The position numbers and the translations under genes were made by a program. The notes under the pieces are model-generated. The model worked only from the letters and a program-made list of their open reading frames with translations. It ran no database searches and was not told the origin of the DNA. Below are positions 43,475 through 54,314 of a stretch of 64,000 nucleotides of DNA, one piece after another (the stretch's first letter is position 1; each line of letters starts with the position of its first letter). This DNA comes from Parelaphostrongylus tenuis (lineage: Eukaryota > Nematoda > Chromadorea > Rhabditida > Metastrongylidae): contig JAHQIW010003778.1 of the NCBI GenBank assembly GCA_019055375.1, forward strand, positions 124,001-188,000, given 5' to 3'.

Positions 43475-43589
43475 TTATGTAGCAACCAATAGATACTAAA
43501 ACAAACACTACAGGAAAACAAATTTAATCTTCAGGGGTATAGAAGATGCAATCATATACATGGGTTTTTCGAAAGATTAACACAATTTG

Positions 43590-44258
43590 GCAGCAAATCT
43601 GCTCCCCAGTCTTCTTCGTCTTAGAGCTCGAGGTCTTCGGTTTTTGCACTCCTTTGGGTTGGCAGTCTTGCTAACAGACCTCTTCATAGCAGTTCTCGTC
43701 TTGGAACTTTGGCCTTCTTTGAACTCGTTGTCTTCATTTCCGCTTTGATCTTCTTCGATGCGGCCTTGCTGTAAGAGTTGTGCTTTCTAGGAGCCGGTTT
43801 CTTGGCTCATGTGCTAAACAGTGCAGCGTTTCAATACTAACGAAGCCAAATATACGCCGCATTGAAAGATGCCAAAAACAGTTACCTTCTTAGTAGCGTA
43901 GGGCGCGGACCTTTCACTGAGTCTGAATTTCTCGAACATTCGTTTTCCCTCTAGACGCTTCAATTCACCCTTCGTCACGTTCTTCTTGAAAGTCATGCCA
44001 AGGTGAGAGCTGATCTGCAACAAATTGCACTTCAGAGTCAAAACAGAAAAAACATTAATGAAGTCAAAAGTAAATAACCTTGTTAACATTCTCTCCAAGC
44101 TTGTAGTGCATTAGCTTATTGAGGATAACAGCCTTAGACGATCCAGACTTTCCAGACGCATTCATCAGCACAACGATTGGCTTGCCGATCATCTTCTTCT
44201 CATCGTGGTAACGCATTGTACGTAATGAACGCGTAAGCAATTTACAAAATTTGCGCAA
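43590..44258 (-). pseudogene. linker histone H1-like gene relic, copy 1
   Basis: Linker histones bind nucleosomes at the DNA entry site and compact chromatin. Exon 1 (44,079 up to at least 44,216) encodes KKMIGKPIVVL.., then KSGSSKAVILNKLMHYKLGENVNK, the first two-thirds of the H1 globular domain (YKLGxNVNK is a near-signature). A 64 nt intron (44,015-44,078, GTTATTT to TTGCAG) separates it from exon 2 (43,886-44,014; ISSHLGMTFKKNVTKGELKR, then FEKFRLSE), the end of the domain (compare AHLRxALKxGV..G..GxFRL). After a possible 117 nt second intron the tail is Lys/Ser-rich (KKIKAEMKTTSSKKAKV), but its frame shifts twice. The normal Lys-rich N-terminal tail is not visible. Copy 2 lies about 4.5 kb away, inverted. 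Confidence 0.72.
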
Positions 44259-44444
44259 ACAAAATCTCGCACACCGATTTCAAAACGGGAGTTTATTTCA
44301 AACACATGCAAGACTATAGCAATCCACAGCCGATATCTAGGCCAGACCTTGAAGTCACTTACCACGTCGTGGGCGTTGTATTAAATAATGTGGATTATCA
44401 CTACGTTTGATTGATATACGTTTTTCTTTTTTGTATGCGTTTTT

Positions 44445-44735
44445 TGGTCATGCGTCGCACACGAAGCCAGTGGTTCAATCTCCAGCTCATGGCTCACCAA
44501 GCCATCCATCCCTCCAGGTCGGTGGATTGGTACCGGACTGACCTCAGAGTTGTCTGGAAGGATAAGCAGCACTGATTCGGTACAGCTGAGGCCACCGCTA
44601 GTCATTGAGAAGGCCAGATATGCATACAACCTGTTCAAACGAAGTTATAAATTGAAGACGAATGCATGACGCATCTCTCTGTGATCGATCAACGCCAAGA
44701 GCTTCATGCTTTCGTCCTTTTACTGCACGTGCTCT
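44445..44735 (+). repeat. SINE1 copy, nearly full length
   Basis: GGTTCAATCTC (B-box-like, 44,472-44,482), CTCACCAAGCCATCC, CCCTCCAGGTCGGTGGATTG, GGATAAGCAGCACTGATTCG, CCACCGCTAGTCATTG and GAAGACGAATGCATGACGC follow in order. A good reference copy for the body. Confidence 0.75.
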
Positions 44736-44988
44736 AAGTATAACTACACGCGTAAGCAAGAGATGCAGTTGCATTGAGCAGTATCTTTTTTTCACACTTT
44801 TACAATACTGCTCACCGGAGATGAGTTCTTGCGCATTTTGGCGTTCGACAAAGTATTGTATAATTTAGGCTGATGAAGCATGCTGTATGACACTGTAGAC
44901 AGTTATGAAATAAGATTTGCTTATTACAGGACTCGATGTTCATTGTTTAAAAAAAAAACGAAATGTTAAATGCAACAACCTAAATCTT

Positions 44989-45246
44989 ATGCGCCGCGAG
45001 GAAATGCTGATCGATACTGATATCTGGGGTGGTCTGTTGTTGATTGGTGTTATTTGTGTTAATTATTCATTGCTAAATATAAAAAGGATAACAGCATCAA
45101 TGAAAGGCTTGGAAAATTGGATCAGGAATATGCAAACTATTCAAAGAGCTATTCTACAGATTGATAATTGTGAGCTCTATCAAAGCTATTTCGACTACGT
45201 ACTAAAAGTCACACCACACGAGAATCTTGAAAAAGTCGCACTTTGA
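44989..45246 (+). CDS. small single-pass membrane protein, hypothetical
   Basis: 85 codons from ATG, with a charged start (MRREEMLIDTD), one membrane segment at about residues 13-29 (GGLLLIGVICVNYSLL) and then a charged, soluble part with RNMQTIQRAILQID. A polyadenylation signal AATAAA lies about 50 nt after the stop (45,295-45,300), and an acceptor-like TTATTACAG at about 44,921-44,929 precedes it, as expected for a trans-spliced or first-exon start. No family is recognised. No repeat overlap. It could be an intact tiny gene or the last exon of a longer one. Confidence 0.4.
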   Translation: MRREEMLIDTDIWGGLLLIGVICVNYSLLNIKRITASMKGLENWIRNMQTIQRAILQIDNCELYQSYFDYVLKVTPHENLEKVAL

Positions 45247-45300
45247 AGAAATTTGTTTTTTATTTGAAATTTTTTATACGGTCAGGCAATAAGAAATAAA

Positions 45301-46289
45301 AATGGCGATGCGCTAATTATCTATTGATGTGAAGTCCTAATAAGAAGTGAAAATTTTTAGCACACCTAAGCGTTCTTTTTACGAAAAATATTATGCAGAA
45401 GGCCTCAAAAATATACAATTCTTTCTGGTCTCAAATTGTCTTCGGCCCATAAATTTACAATTGAAGTACCATTGTACCTACCGTAAAGTTCAGGCGATCG
45501 GCTAATTACTCATAGTGCGCAACGTTATTTTTAATTCCCTTGCTGTAGCTCATCAATAAATCAGTCCAATAAAAAGAATCAATTATTAGAATTAACACCT
45601 ATTGAACTATGCAATCACTACCAAAACTCTATTGTAAAGCCAAGCATAAACAATAGCGAAGCTCGTCAAGCTCTACGAAGGCAAAACGCTATTTCTTTTC
45701 GTCGCTATGACAGCTCACTAAAAATCTATGTTTAGAATGCGATTTGAAAACTAGTTCCTATTTGGATTTTCCACTTCGCTTGGTGAAAAGCAAAGGAAAC
45801 ATAAGTATGTACTACACTATACACTTCCAAACGATAAACGTAACGTTGTCGTCGTTGCTGCAGCTCACTACGAAAGCATTTTCGAAAGTCAAGCATACCG
45901 TCGTAACCGCAAACTTTTCAGCTATCGAATGACTATTTAAAGTTCGATCAAAACTTTGTAGTAGATAAAAAAATCACGATAATGCGCGTGTACTATGAGT
46001 GATACAAGTGCTGGTGAAAGGAACAATCAAGCAACCAAAAAATTTGACTATTGCTTCTTTCTAATCGGCATATGAAAGTATTTAATAGGTAGATTTCAAA
46101 TCTACTTTACTTTGTCACAATCTGACCAATCTGACGAAAGCGAAACGTGCGGAACGACAATTAATGCAACGCTATTTTCATGCTGTGAAATTGTTGGTAA
46201 TATCAACCATTGATCGGTCCAATACGACTCCTTGGACTTGACTCATCCATCCATATAATAGGTTGCGGCAATTATTTTAAGCTGATCTC
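45301..46289. other. unassigned spacer
   Basis: AT-rich; one 62-codon plus frame only. A patch near 45,600-45,700 resembles 16,270-16,330 (CAAAACTCTATTGTAAAGCC against GAACTTTACTGCAAGGCC, then AAACAATAGCGAAG against AAACGATAGCGAAG), suggesting another worn repeat. Confidence 0.3.
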
Positions 46290-47095
46290 ATTCGCTAGAA
46301 AACCACTTTTCATAGGAGTGTTACTAATCGTTTATAAGTTTGATTCACTGGTTACAAATCCACATGACCGGTTTCTCGAAGCACCCTTTTTAACTCTGTA
46401 GCATTCAGTATAACATTGTGTTTCTTACTCCCCTTTCGCCTTCATTTTTGTCACGAATATAACTAGCTGGAAGCACGTAAAGCATAATCACGTGTAGAGG
46501 ATTTTCCGCATTATTAGAGTCATAAGTTTTTATCTAGGGTTCCCGTCGATGAGGTGCAAAAGTCCTATTTGAACAACAATAATCCAAACGCAATTGATCG
46601 CCTCGCCCCTTTCCGTCTCCTGCTTTGTGAGTTTGCTGGTAAGCCAAGTCGCCTTTCAGGTTCACTGCCGAGCAAAATGTGAAGCGAAGCCACAACAGCG
46701 ATTTGTTGGTAAGGTAATCGCCTGGTCTGCCGCGTTGCGCTATGACGATCTGCCGTACTATGCCTAAAACGGCGGCAACTGTTTCTATTTAATTGAAAAT
46801 TTCTTTGCTGTATAGATAGAAATCTTGTATAAAAACGCACAACTCCGATAATGCGAAAAATCCTTTGCACAATGATATACTTTCGTGCTTCCAGCGAATT
46901 ATGCTCGTGGTAAAAAAGAAGCAAAATGCTATTGCGAAACAAAATTTTATTCTGAACGCTTCAGCGTTATAGAGGGTGTTTTAAAAAAACCGGTGGTGTA
47001 GATTTGTACTCAGAGGATTAAGCTTTCAAACGATTACCATCACTCTTATGTAAAATTCTTGTCTAGGGAACGAGATCAGCTTCAAAATTTGTCGC
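46290..47095. repeat. R3 foldback, complete, about 800 bp
   Basis: The left arm (46,290-46,620) and right arm (46,760-47,095) are inverted copies of about 300 bp: GGAGTGTTACTAATCGTTT against GATTACCATCACTCTTATG, GACCGGTTTCTCGAAGCACC against GGGTGTTTTAAAAAAACCGG, AGCTGGAAGCACG against CGTGCTTCCAGCG. The centre is GC-richer. A 125-codon minus frame across the right arm is a by-product. No transposase is present. Confidence 0.65.
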
Positions 47096-48610
47096 CGCCA
47101 AACATATAAGTAGCAACTTTCCTTCCAGATAAGTATGTAATTAAAAAAGCTTCATCTAAATGGATGGGTGAATCCAACCAGTCGTATTAGCACCACTACT
47201 GGTGGAAATTACGAACAATATCACAGCATGGCAGTGCATTAGATGCCATTTCGTAAGTTCGCTTTCGTCAGAGTGTGAAAAGGTCAAGTTGATTCAAGAT
47301 CCATTGAATAAATACTTTCATAAGCCTTTCAAAAAGACGCAATAGTGAAATTTTTGAATTGTATAGTTTAATTTTCTTCCTAGAACACTAAAATTTTGGT
47401 TGTTTTTGAGCCATTCAATACTGCAGTGGAGATAAGCAGCTCAGAACCTTGCACAGGATAGCAAGTTGTGCAGTTTATCGTTTCACAGAAAAGATCACCC
47501 AATCGGTTATAGACAAATTGACTCCTTAGAGTGTTTTGGAGGTATTTTTACCACTGCAACCTTAATTTTCAAACATGCCGCCCTTGAGCAGCACCATTCT
47601 CTTAGATAAACACATGAGCTTGATAATGGGTTTTAAACTATTCTCCACGGGCAGTCAAAATCCTTACGGACAGAGAAGAAGCCTGTCTGTGTGCAATATA
47701 CATCTTTTCAGAAAACTGTGACAGCAGCGGCTGCAAATTAAAGGATATGATATTGAGTGAAAATTCTCTGAAATGCAGAAATTGCTTGGACACATGAAAA
47801 TGTTACGCTGACAATATTCGTACCGCTAAAAAAATTTACCCATTGAATAATGTCATTTGCCTACTAACTAAAAATAATTATCTGTTTGCGGCGATGTAGA
47901 GAGGATTGGTCTATTTATAATGTTATCTTTGTTTAGTATTTCTCAACATCGACTTTCAGAATAACGGTACGCGCTTACAAATTGTTAACATTTCTTTTCG
48001 ACTTTGAAGTTGACTAAGGCAGAGTGTTACACTGCTTTCATTCATAGAAAGTAAATTAACGCACAACTTAAAATTGGAGCAGTTTTTACAAAAGTAATCC
48101 GAAATGTGTAGGCTTCCGCATTTAAGCAAATACTAGTTCATTTTCCTGTGAAGCTGTGCTCTTGTAGAATATTTCTTTAAAAACAGTTCAAAGTGAATAT
48201 GTCACGATTTCATGCTCGATGGTAAAATTTTTGCCAGACTAAACTTTTTGTTCGTGTACTCTGCCGAAATTTCCATTAAAATATCTTTCTGGAGAATTCT
48301 ACAATCAACTAGTTTGCTATATGATTGTCTATAAAAATGCTTTCGTTCAAGCTTGCTGTTGCTGTTCTCTTGTTTGATCTGCTCATCCAGGGATTTTTTT
48401 TCACCAAATTGGCAACATTTGACACCGCGACTCAAACACACCGTATTAGCCTGTTTCAATCGCCTTGAAGAGTAGTCTAGCTATAAAAAATCTCTGCACT
48501 ACTAGGTAAATACGTCTTCTGTGTATATCTAAGGGTTCACTACAAATTTTACATTTTATCGATTGCTAAGTATTTTTTCTGAGTGGCGCTCAACACGGTG
48601 TTAAGTGTTC
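47096..48610. other. unassigned spacer
   Basis: AT-rich. A lysine-rich 85-codon minus frame (48,202-48,459) lacks an ATG at its start and any motif. Confidence 0.25.
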
Positions 48611-49038
48611 TAGATAGTGCCGATGAATGCGTCTGGAAAGTATGGATCGTCTAAGGCTGCTGTTCTCAGACACTTGATGCGCTGCAGGCTTAGAGAGAAT
48701 GCTAACGAGGTGATTTACTTTTGAATTCAATAATGTTCTTACACTTTTGACTCTAAAGTGCGATTTGTTGCAGATTAGCTCTCACCTTCGCAAGGCTCTC
48801 AAGAAAGACGTGATGAAGCGTGAATTGAAGCAGATGAAGGGAAAAGGGTTGTCTGAAAAATTCAGACTTAGTAAAAAGTCCGCTTGCTCTAAGCGGGAAG
48901 AAGACAAAAAATCCGAAGAAAACCATACCCACGAAGACGAATACTGTTGAATAGAGGTCTGCTAGCGTGACCGCTAAGCCAAAAAAGGCTAAGAAGCCGA
49001 GGAAGTCGGAGTCCAAGACAGAGAAGGCTGGATTGTAG
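48611..49038 (+). pseudogene. linker histone H1-like gene relic, copy 2
   Basis: Inverted relative of copy 1. Exon 1 from 48,623 (ASGKYGSSKAAVLRHLM.. to RENANE, ending 48,709) lacks the first helix and has TAG at 48,611-48,613 just before, so the domain start is lost. A 64 nt intron (48,710-48,773) has the same length and position as in copy 1. Exon 2 (48,774-48,950) reads ISSHLRKALKKDVMKRELKQ and SEKFRLSKK, the end of the H1 globular domain. The basic tail continues only in another frame (SGKKTKNPKKTIPTKTN, then a TAG at 48,952, then TAKPKKAKKPRKSESKTEKA to TAG at 49,038). AATAAA follows at 49,108-49,113. One frameshift plus an AAG-to-TAG change break the tail. Confidence 0.72.
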
Positions 49039-49140
49039 ATTTGTTGCCAACTCGTGTTAATCTTTTGAAAGGTTATTTATATAATTGTATCTTCTATACT
49101 CCTGAAGAATAAATATGTATTTCTGCAGTGTTTGTTCTAG

Positions 49141-49287
49141 TATCTCTTGGTTGCTACATACTCTGTCGTTGCGGCCAAGTAGACACTTCGTGGTATGGAT
49201 TATGGCTATGGAAGTGGTACATGGGCCTTGAACTAGAGTCTAGCCAAAGTATCCTCCATCACTGCGACCACATGCAAGCATTTTCAG
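49141..49287 (+). pseudogene. exon-like segment downstream of H1-like copy 2
   Basis: Homologous to the segment after copy 1: YLLVATYSVVAAK, stop, TLRGMDYGYGSGTWALN, stop, ending at a GTGAGT donor (49,288). Here the leader lacks the stop seen in copy 1 (TAC instead of TAA), while two stops occur later. A second frame over the same DNA (VSLGCYILCRCGQVDTSWYG) is open for 75 codons, and I cannot exclude it as the true one. Confidence 0.3.
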
Positions 49288-49559
49288 GTGAGTGCTCAGA
49301 CGACAATATACGTAGTTTTATTTCGATCCCGCTTATATCTCTGCTATTAGGTTGATGAATGTGTAACTGCAGTTTAAGCACTGCTGAAATGCGCCGTCTG
49401 CTATTGGTTTGAATTAAATAAATAAGGCTATATTTATTATTTTATGCACGTTCCTCGCTCTATGCTTACTTGCTAGTATCGTATATCTACCGTGTTCAAT
49501 AAATTGTCACATTAGAGCACTGAGCATCAAATTTATCAGTCAAAAATATTTGAAATTAC

Positions 49560-49700
49560 AGTTTTGGTGTTGTCAAACTGGACATTTTCTCGTGAACATT
49601 TTGGTACACAACTCGCCTATATGTGCTTTAAAATAAAGATGTCTTGGAAACAAAGTCGCTTGCTAGCACGAATGGTGCGAACTACTCAAAAAGCTAGGCG
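49560..49700 (+). mobile_element. mariner-derived MITE end
   Basis: GACATTTTCTCGTGAACATTT, CACAACTCGCCTATATGTGC and TTGGAAACAAAGTCGCTTGC match the left arms at 8.7 and 42.65 kb. No right arm follows. Confidence 0.5.
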
Positions 49701-51627
49701 TAATTTCCTCTTCATTGGTAGTGCGCGCTAGAAGTAACTATGTGGAAGTAAAAAAATCCAGAACATCAGTAAGATGTTTCGAAAAATTCTATGAGGAAAA
49801 TTCACTCTTGGTGAAAAGTGCCCCACAAAATGGTGAATTTGAATTCTATTAAGGCACATTCCGTCTCAATGTTAAAAAATACTTTGTTCAAAGTTTTTCT
49901 AAAAGTAATACATGATGGAAAATGTATTTTCAAATCACACTTTTACTATATCGCTTGAAAAAGGTGAAAAAACAGTGGGGAATGTGTTGTCATCAGGGGA
50001 ACGTAGCTGTCATAACAGAAAGTAAGGATTTCTAGACAAACTGAGCTTTCTTTTTACCGAATATGCTCTTATGAGAGTTATTGCAATAGTGAATTTTTTT
50101 TTTAGTGATAAAGTTTTCTTAGAATGTTAGTTTTACTGTACAACTGTCGGCAAAATCCTGTCTTAAGTTCGAACGATGGGCTTATCACACATAAGGCGAA
50201 TGCTATTTTCATTTCATCAGTAGATCATAATGTGGAAGTTTCAAGCTTTTCATTAAAACTAGTATCGTCTAAACTGTCAAATAACTGCAGAAACCTAGAT
50301 AAAAGAAGGAAGAAATGTTCAATAGCAGTTTGAAAATGGCTGCTCTCAGTAAGGATGTATTTTTACCTTAGAAACATCAAATGTTTGATACTTGATGGTT
50401 CTTCCCACAAATGATATCTTTCTATAAGCTCCTTTTGTGGGAATTTGTTGTTTTGCAGCGATAAAGTGCTTCCAACATGTAGACTAACTTATAAGTACCA
50501 ATAACCTTGATGCTAAGCATGAACAACGTGCGAATCAGTAGATATGAAAAACAATTTTGTTCTTACAGTGCTCTATGATAATCTTTCAGAGAATTAAATA
50601 CAGCGTCGAAGTTTTCGGAATTTCCGCTATGGAATGATTAGTAGGAGTTTAGCGAAGACTATGCACAGACTTCAACTGAACGAGCAAAGCAAATGATTGG
50701 GGAAAATAATATTATTCGCGTCACAAGTAGTTTTTGAGTCTCTTTCAAATATCAAACATATTGCTGCAATTATAGAGATTTAAGCTTCCAAATTACCATT
50801 GAAAGTCTTGAAGAAAATTTTTTCTCGCGAGAAAGGCTTTTTTTTATTACATGGCGTGCACAGTGCTTGAGGCAGGGGTTCGTATCGTCACACGCTTCTA
50901 TAAAAATGAAGATTTATTTATCGAATAAAGTTCCGAGGGCACATCATCAGCACTAAATGATGGACCATCACAGAAGAGACTTTTGTGAAGAGCATTTTGC
51001 TGAAGAAAACTCTTATCTGTCGAAAATTGTTTTATGTTGTGACGAAGGATACACATCTTTCTGGAAGGAAGCTTACTTTCAGCTCATATGAATCGTCCGC
51101 TTCTTTCTTTTTAATCTGCACTCCTTTGGTAGCTTGGGAATGCGCTTCTTCAGACTACGTGTTATTTTTTGAAGTATTTCATATTACATTCTAATAACGA
51201 AAGAAGACAAAGTTTTGCTCTTGAAGTGCATTATTTAATTCTGCTGCAGACTTTTGGCATTATGTAGCAGAATTTTGTTATGAAGTAAAAGCTCTCGCTA
51301 TGAAAATTCAGACTGTCGTTTAGTAGGCTTTTATGAACGTATTTTTAGTAGAAAACATTCACCTGGTCATGAAAGTTCTTACTTTCATCACAATTTGCGT
51401 GGAATGTGTTCGCAGCTTATGAAAAGTGCTCGTGTTTCTTCCGTCTTTCCACAGAGAGCTTTTTCACCAGATTATTGGTGATCATTCAACAGCTGGAAAA
51501 ATGGAAATTGGAACAGTAAGTTTGACTTCTTGAAGCAAAACTGATAACTAAGGAAGCTAATACTTTTTGCTTTCGGAGTAAGCTGCTCCAACTTTACACA
51601 GAATTTCTGGGATAATATGGTGACAAT
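49701..51627. other. unassigned stretch
   Basis: AT-rich. The 69-codon plus frames (50,124-50,333 and 50,985-51,194) lack motifs, and no repeat ends are recognised. Confidence 0.3.
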
Positions 51628-53369
51628 CCTAAAGTCCGGAGTACCAAGAGTTGTGTCCACAGGCACTCGAGCTGATAGGTCAACGTGGAATCGCACGATC
51701 TACAGGCAACCTAAGGCTAACGCTCGATCATGCGAAACGCTGCAGAGAAGCGATAAGTGAAGACCTCAAAGAGAGACAGGCAGCAGTTATGGCAAAAACT
51801 GCAGAAGCTGGGAAGGCTTTGGCAAGGCTTCTCCAATGATAAGACCAAAATGATTGCACTTTGATGTCCTGACGGAGCGCTTACAGCTTCAAGAAGGTCA
51901 ATGAAAAAAATCATTTATCAGTACTACTCGGATCTCTTCGCTAGCCATGTCCTCTTACTGTCTTAAGAATTAAAGGAGGATGAATCTGTCGTTTCACCAG
52001 TCCTCCCTTTTGAAATAGGACATGCTATATTGTTGGTGAAAAAACAGAACAGCACCCGGTCTAGACAGGATTAGACTAGAACACCTGAAGAACCTAGCGC
52101 TAGTTCTCATCAACACTCTAACTTGGCTCTTAACACGCTTCCTGTCCGAATGCAAGGTTCCCATTCAATGGAGAACCAGCAACACCGTGTTTTTGTTCAG
52201 AAAAGGAAACCTTCACGACACAGACGATCAACACTCAGTCTAATTGCTATTAGTTGTCTATGAACTCTTCACTCTAGTCATCCTCAACAGTAATGACAGG
52301 GCACTGGACGAAGGGCAGCCATGCGAACAAGCAGAGTTCCGAAAAGGATTTAGTACCATAGACTGCGTCCACACGATTACAGTACTTATCGAAATTTCGC
52401 GAGAGTACAAACAACCGCTCTTTCTCACTTTCATCAATCTGAAGAAAGATCAGTGGAAACAGAATTGGTTACAGAGGCTCTCGATAACCAGGGCGTCCCT
52501 ACTAGGCACATAATGATCCTTCGTGAGTTTTATAAAAATTTCGCGACCAAAATATCTCCATTCTACAACGATATCACCATCAGCATAAGGATAGGGGTTT
52601 GACAAGGCAATACGATATCGCCAAAGTTGTTCACTGCCACCCTCCAAAACGTCATGCGAACAGCGGAATGGGGCGATGTGGGAGCAAAAATTGACGGTCG
52701 ATATTTAAGCCATCTTCGCTTTGCTGATAATGTCATCCCCATAACACCAGGCATCAGCCAAGCGGAACGAATGTTGAACGATTTCGACAGCGCCTCTGGA
52801 AAGGTTGGTCTTCAGCTAAGTCTAACGAAAACAATGTTCATGAGAAACGGATGGGTTTCGAATACCCCACTCACGCTCAGCGGAACGACAATCTCCAAAT
52901 GCTCCAGTTGCGTCTACCTAGGTCGTGAAATCAATTGATAAACGACCTAGCTCCGGAGTTAAGCACAAGGAAACGAGCGGTTTAGAGAACGTTCAAAAGC
53001 ATCGAAGATGTAGTAAAGAGGACAAAGAACATCCAACTCCGTGCCCACCTTTTCGACTCGACAGTTATCCCTGTCCTGACGTATGCAGCAGAAATCTGGT
53101 CGCCACGTAAGCAAGATGAAATATCACTTAGCGTTATTGAACGCGCAGTCGAAAGGTCGATGCTAGGGTTATCCCGTATCTCGCAAATGAGAGAAAGGAT
53201 CCGAAATTCCGACCTACGTCAACGATCGAAAATCAGAGACGCCGTTCTACACGCCAGGTTATCAAAAATAAGGTGAACCGGACACGTGATGCGCTTCAGC
53301 GACAGCCGATGAACGAGAGCTGCCACCGACTGGATATCTCGGGACGTCAAGAGCTCTAAAGGACCATTA
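51628..53369 (+). mobile_element. RTE-type retrotransposon, copy D (truncated at both ends)
   Basis: Begins in the linker (QALELIGQRGIARS, 51,651 on) and runs through the reverse transcriptase into the C-terminal domain, where it stops at CTCTAAAGGAC, short of the family's 3' tail. Motif A has a small deletion (about 7 nt: FINLKK then frame loss instead of KKAFDSV). Motif C is FADN instead of FADD (52,720-52,731), so a catalytic aspartate is lost. YLGREIN is followed by TGA. Loss of the 3' end is unusual for a non-LTR element, which normally loses its 5' end, and implies a later deletion or recombination. Same orientation as copies A-C. Confidence 0.9.
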
Positions 53370-54311
53370 AGTTAAACCATTAAGCTGGAAATACATTCCT
53401 TCCTACTCTTACTTCTTGTTTATGTTCCACGCCTTGTAGGGGTGAAACAGTCTTGTCCCACTCATCGTCCCTTCGATCACCACAGATATTTGTTCAAACG
53501 TCTTAAACGAAAGAACCGAAACAAATCGTGCGGGTGCAGGAAGTAATCCTATTGCTGGAAACGATGCTCATTGGCAGAATTGGGCTAAAAGGAGGTCTCT
53601 TTATGGTGTTGAACGTCTGACCACATGGATGTGTTCACAGTGGAGTTATAAGCAGAAATGAGAATTTGAACCGGCGCGTGAAGTCGTCTTAAGAACATTC
53701 ATTTAAGAATACGCAGAAGGCGTGAACGCTGCTAGTGCCCACTGTCAAAATGATCACGATGAATTGCGCTCGCAGGATTAAAACCGGACAATAAAAGAGT
53801 TGGTACTTATAAAATTGTAGAACAAAAAAGTTTTGCACTTCAATAAGTTTACCACCCCAGGATTTTACTAATAATTGAGAAGTTATTGGGAGTCATTGAA
53901 AAAAGGCATCGCATGCAGCGTGCATCATGATTTTTGACAACCAACTGATAGACTTTTCGTCTTCAGTGACAAACAAAACTTTGAGGTAATTCAATAAGTG
54001 AAATAGTTTCATATGCCGAAGATTTTTATCGCAATTTTTGACTCCAAAAAACAAACTGATAAAAGGATTGTTTTTTTGATTTTTAGACATTTGCGACAGC
54101 GAGTAAAAACGAGAAGTTGTTAGTATGGTAAATAAAAGGTGAATGAATTGGAATATGAAATAATAAGATAGCACAAAATGTTTAGTAACGGTTGAAGCAT
54201 TAGATTTTAATGAGCATCTGGCTTTTCCCATGGAACAAGGGGTTCTAGGACAAAGCGCTGATAAAGCCTCTACTACAAATAGCTTCATTGACTTTTTTGT
54301 TTTGTTACCTT
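53370..54311. other. unassigned stretch
   Basis: The junction with RTE copy D has a direct repeat (ACCATTAAGTTAA / ACCATTAAGC). A 131-codon minus frame (53,893-54,288) is mostly low-complexity in feel. Its VTEDEKS near the end resembles the mariner catalytic block but is too short to call. Confidence 0.25.
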
Positions 54312-54314
54312 TTA

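Noticed and set aside
46565..46942. 125-codon minus frame as a gene
   Set aside because: It spans the centre and right arm of the R3 foldback; no homolog is recognised and the arms explain the sequence.
53893..54288. mariner catalytic block in the minus frame (VTEDEKS)
   Set aside because: Only a few residues match and the sequence around them does not follow the family order.
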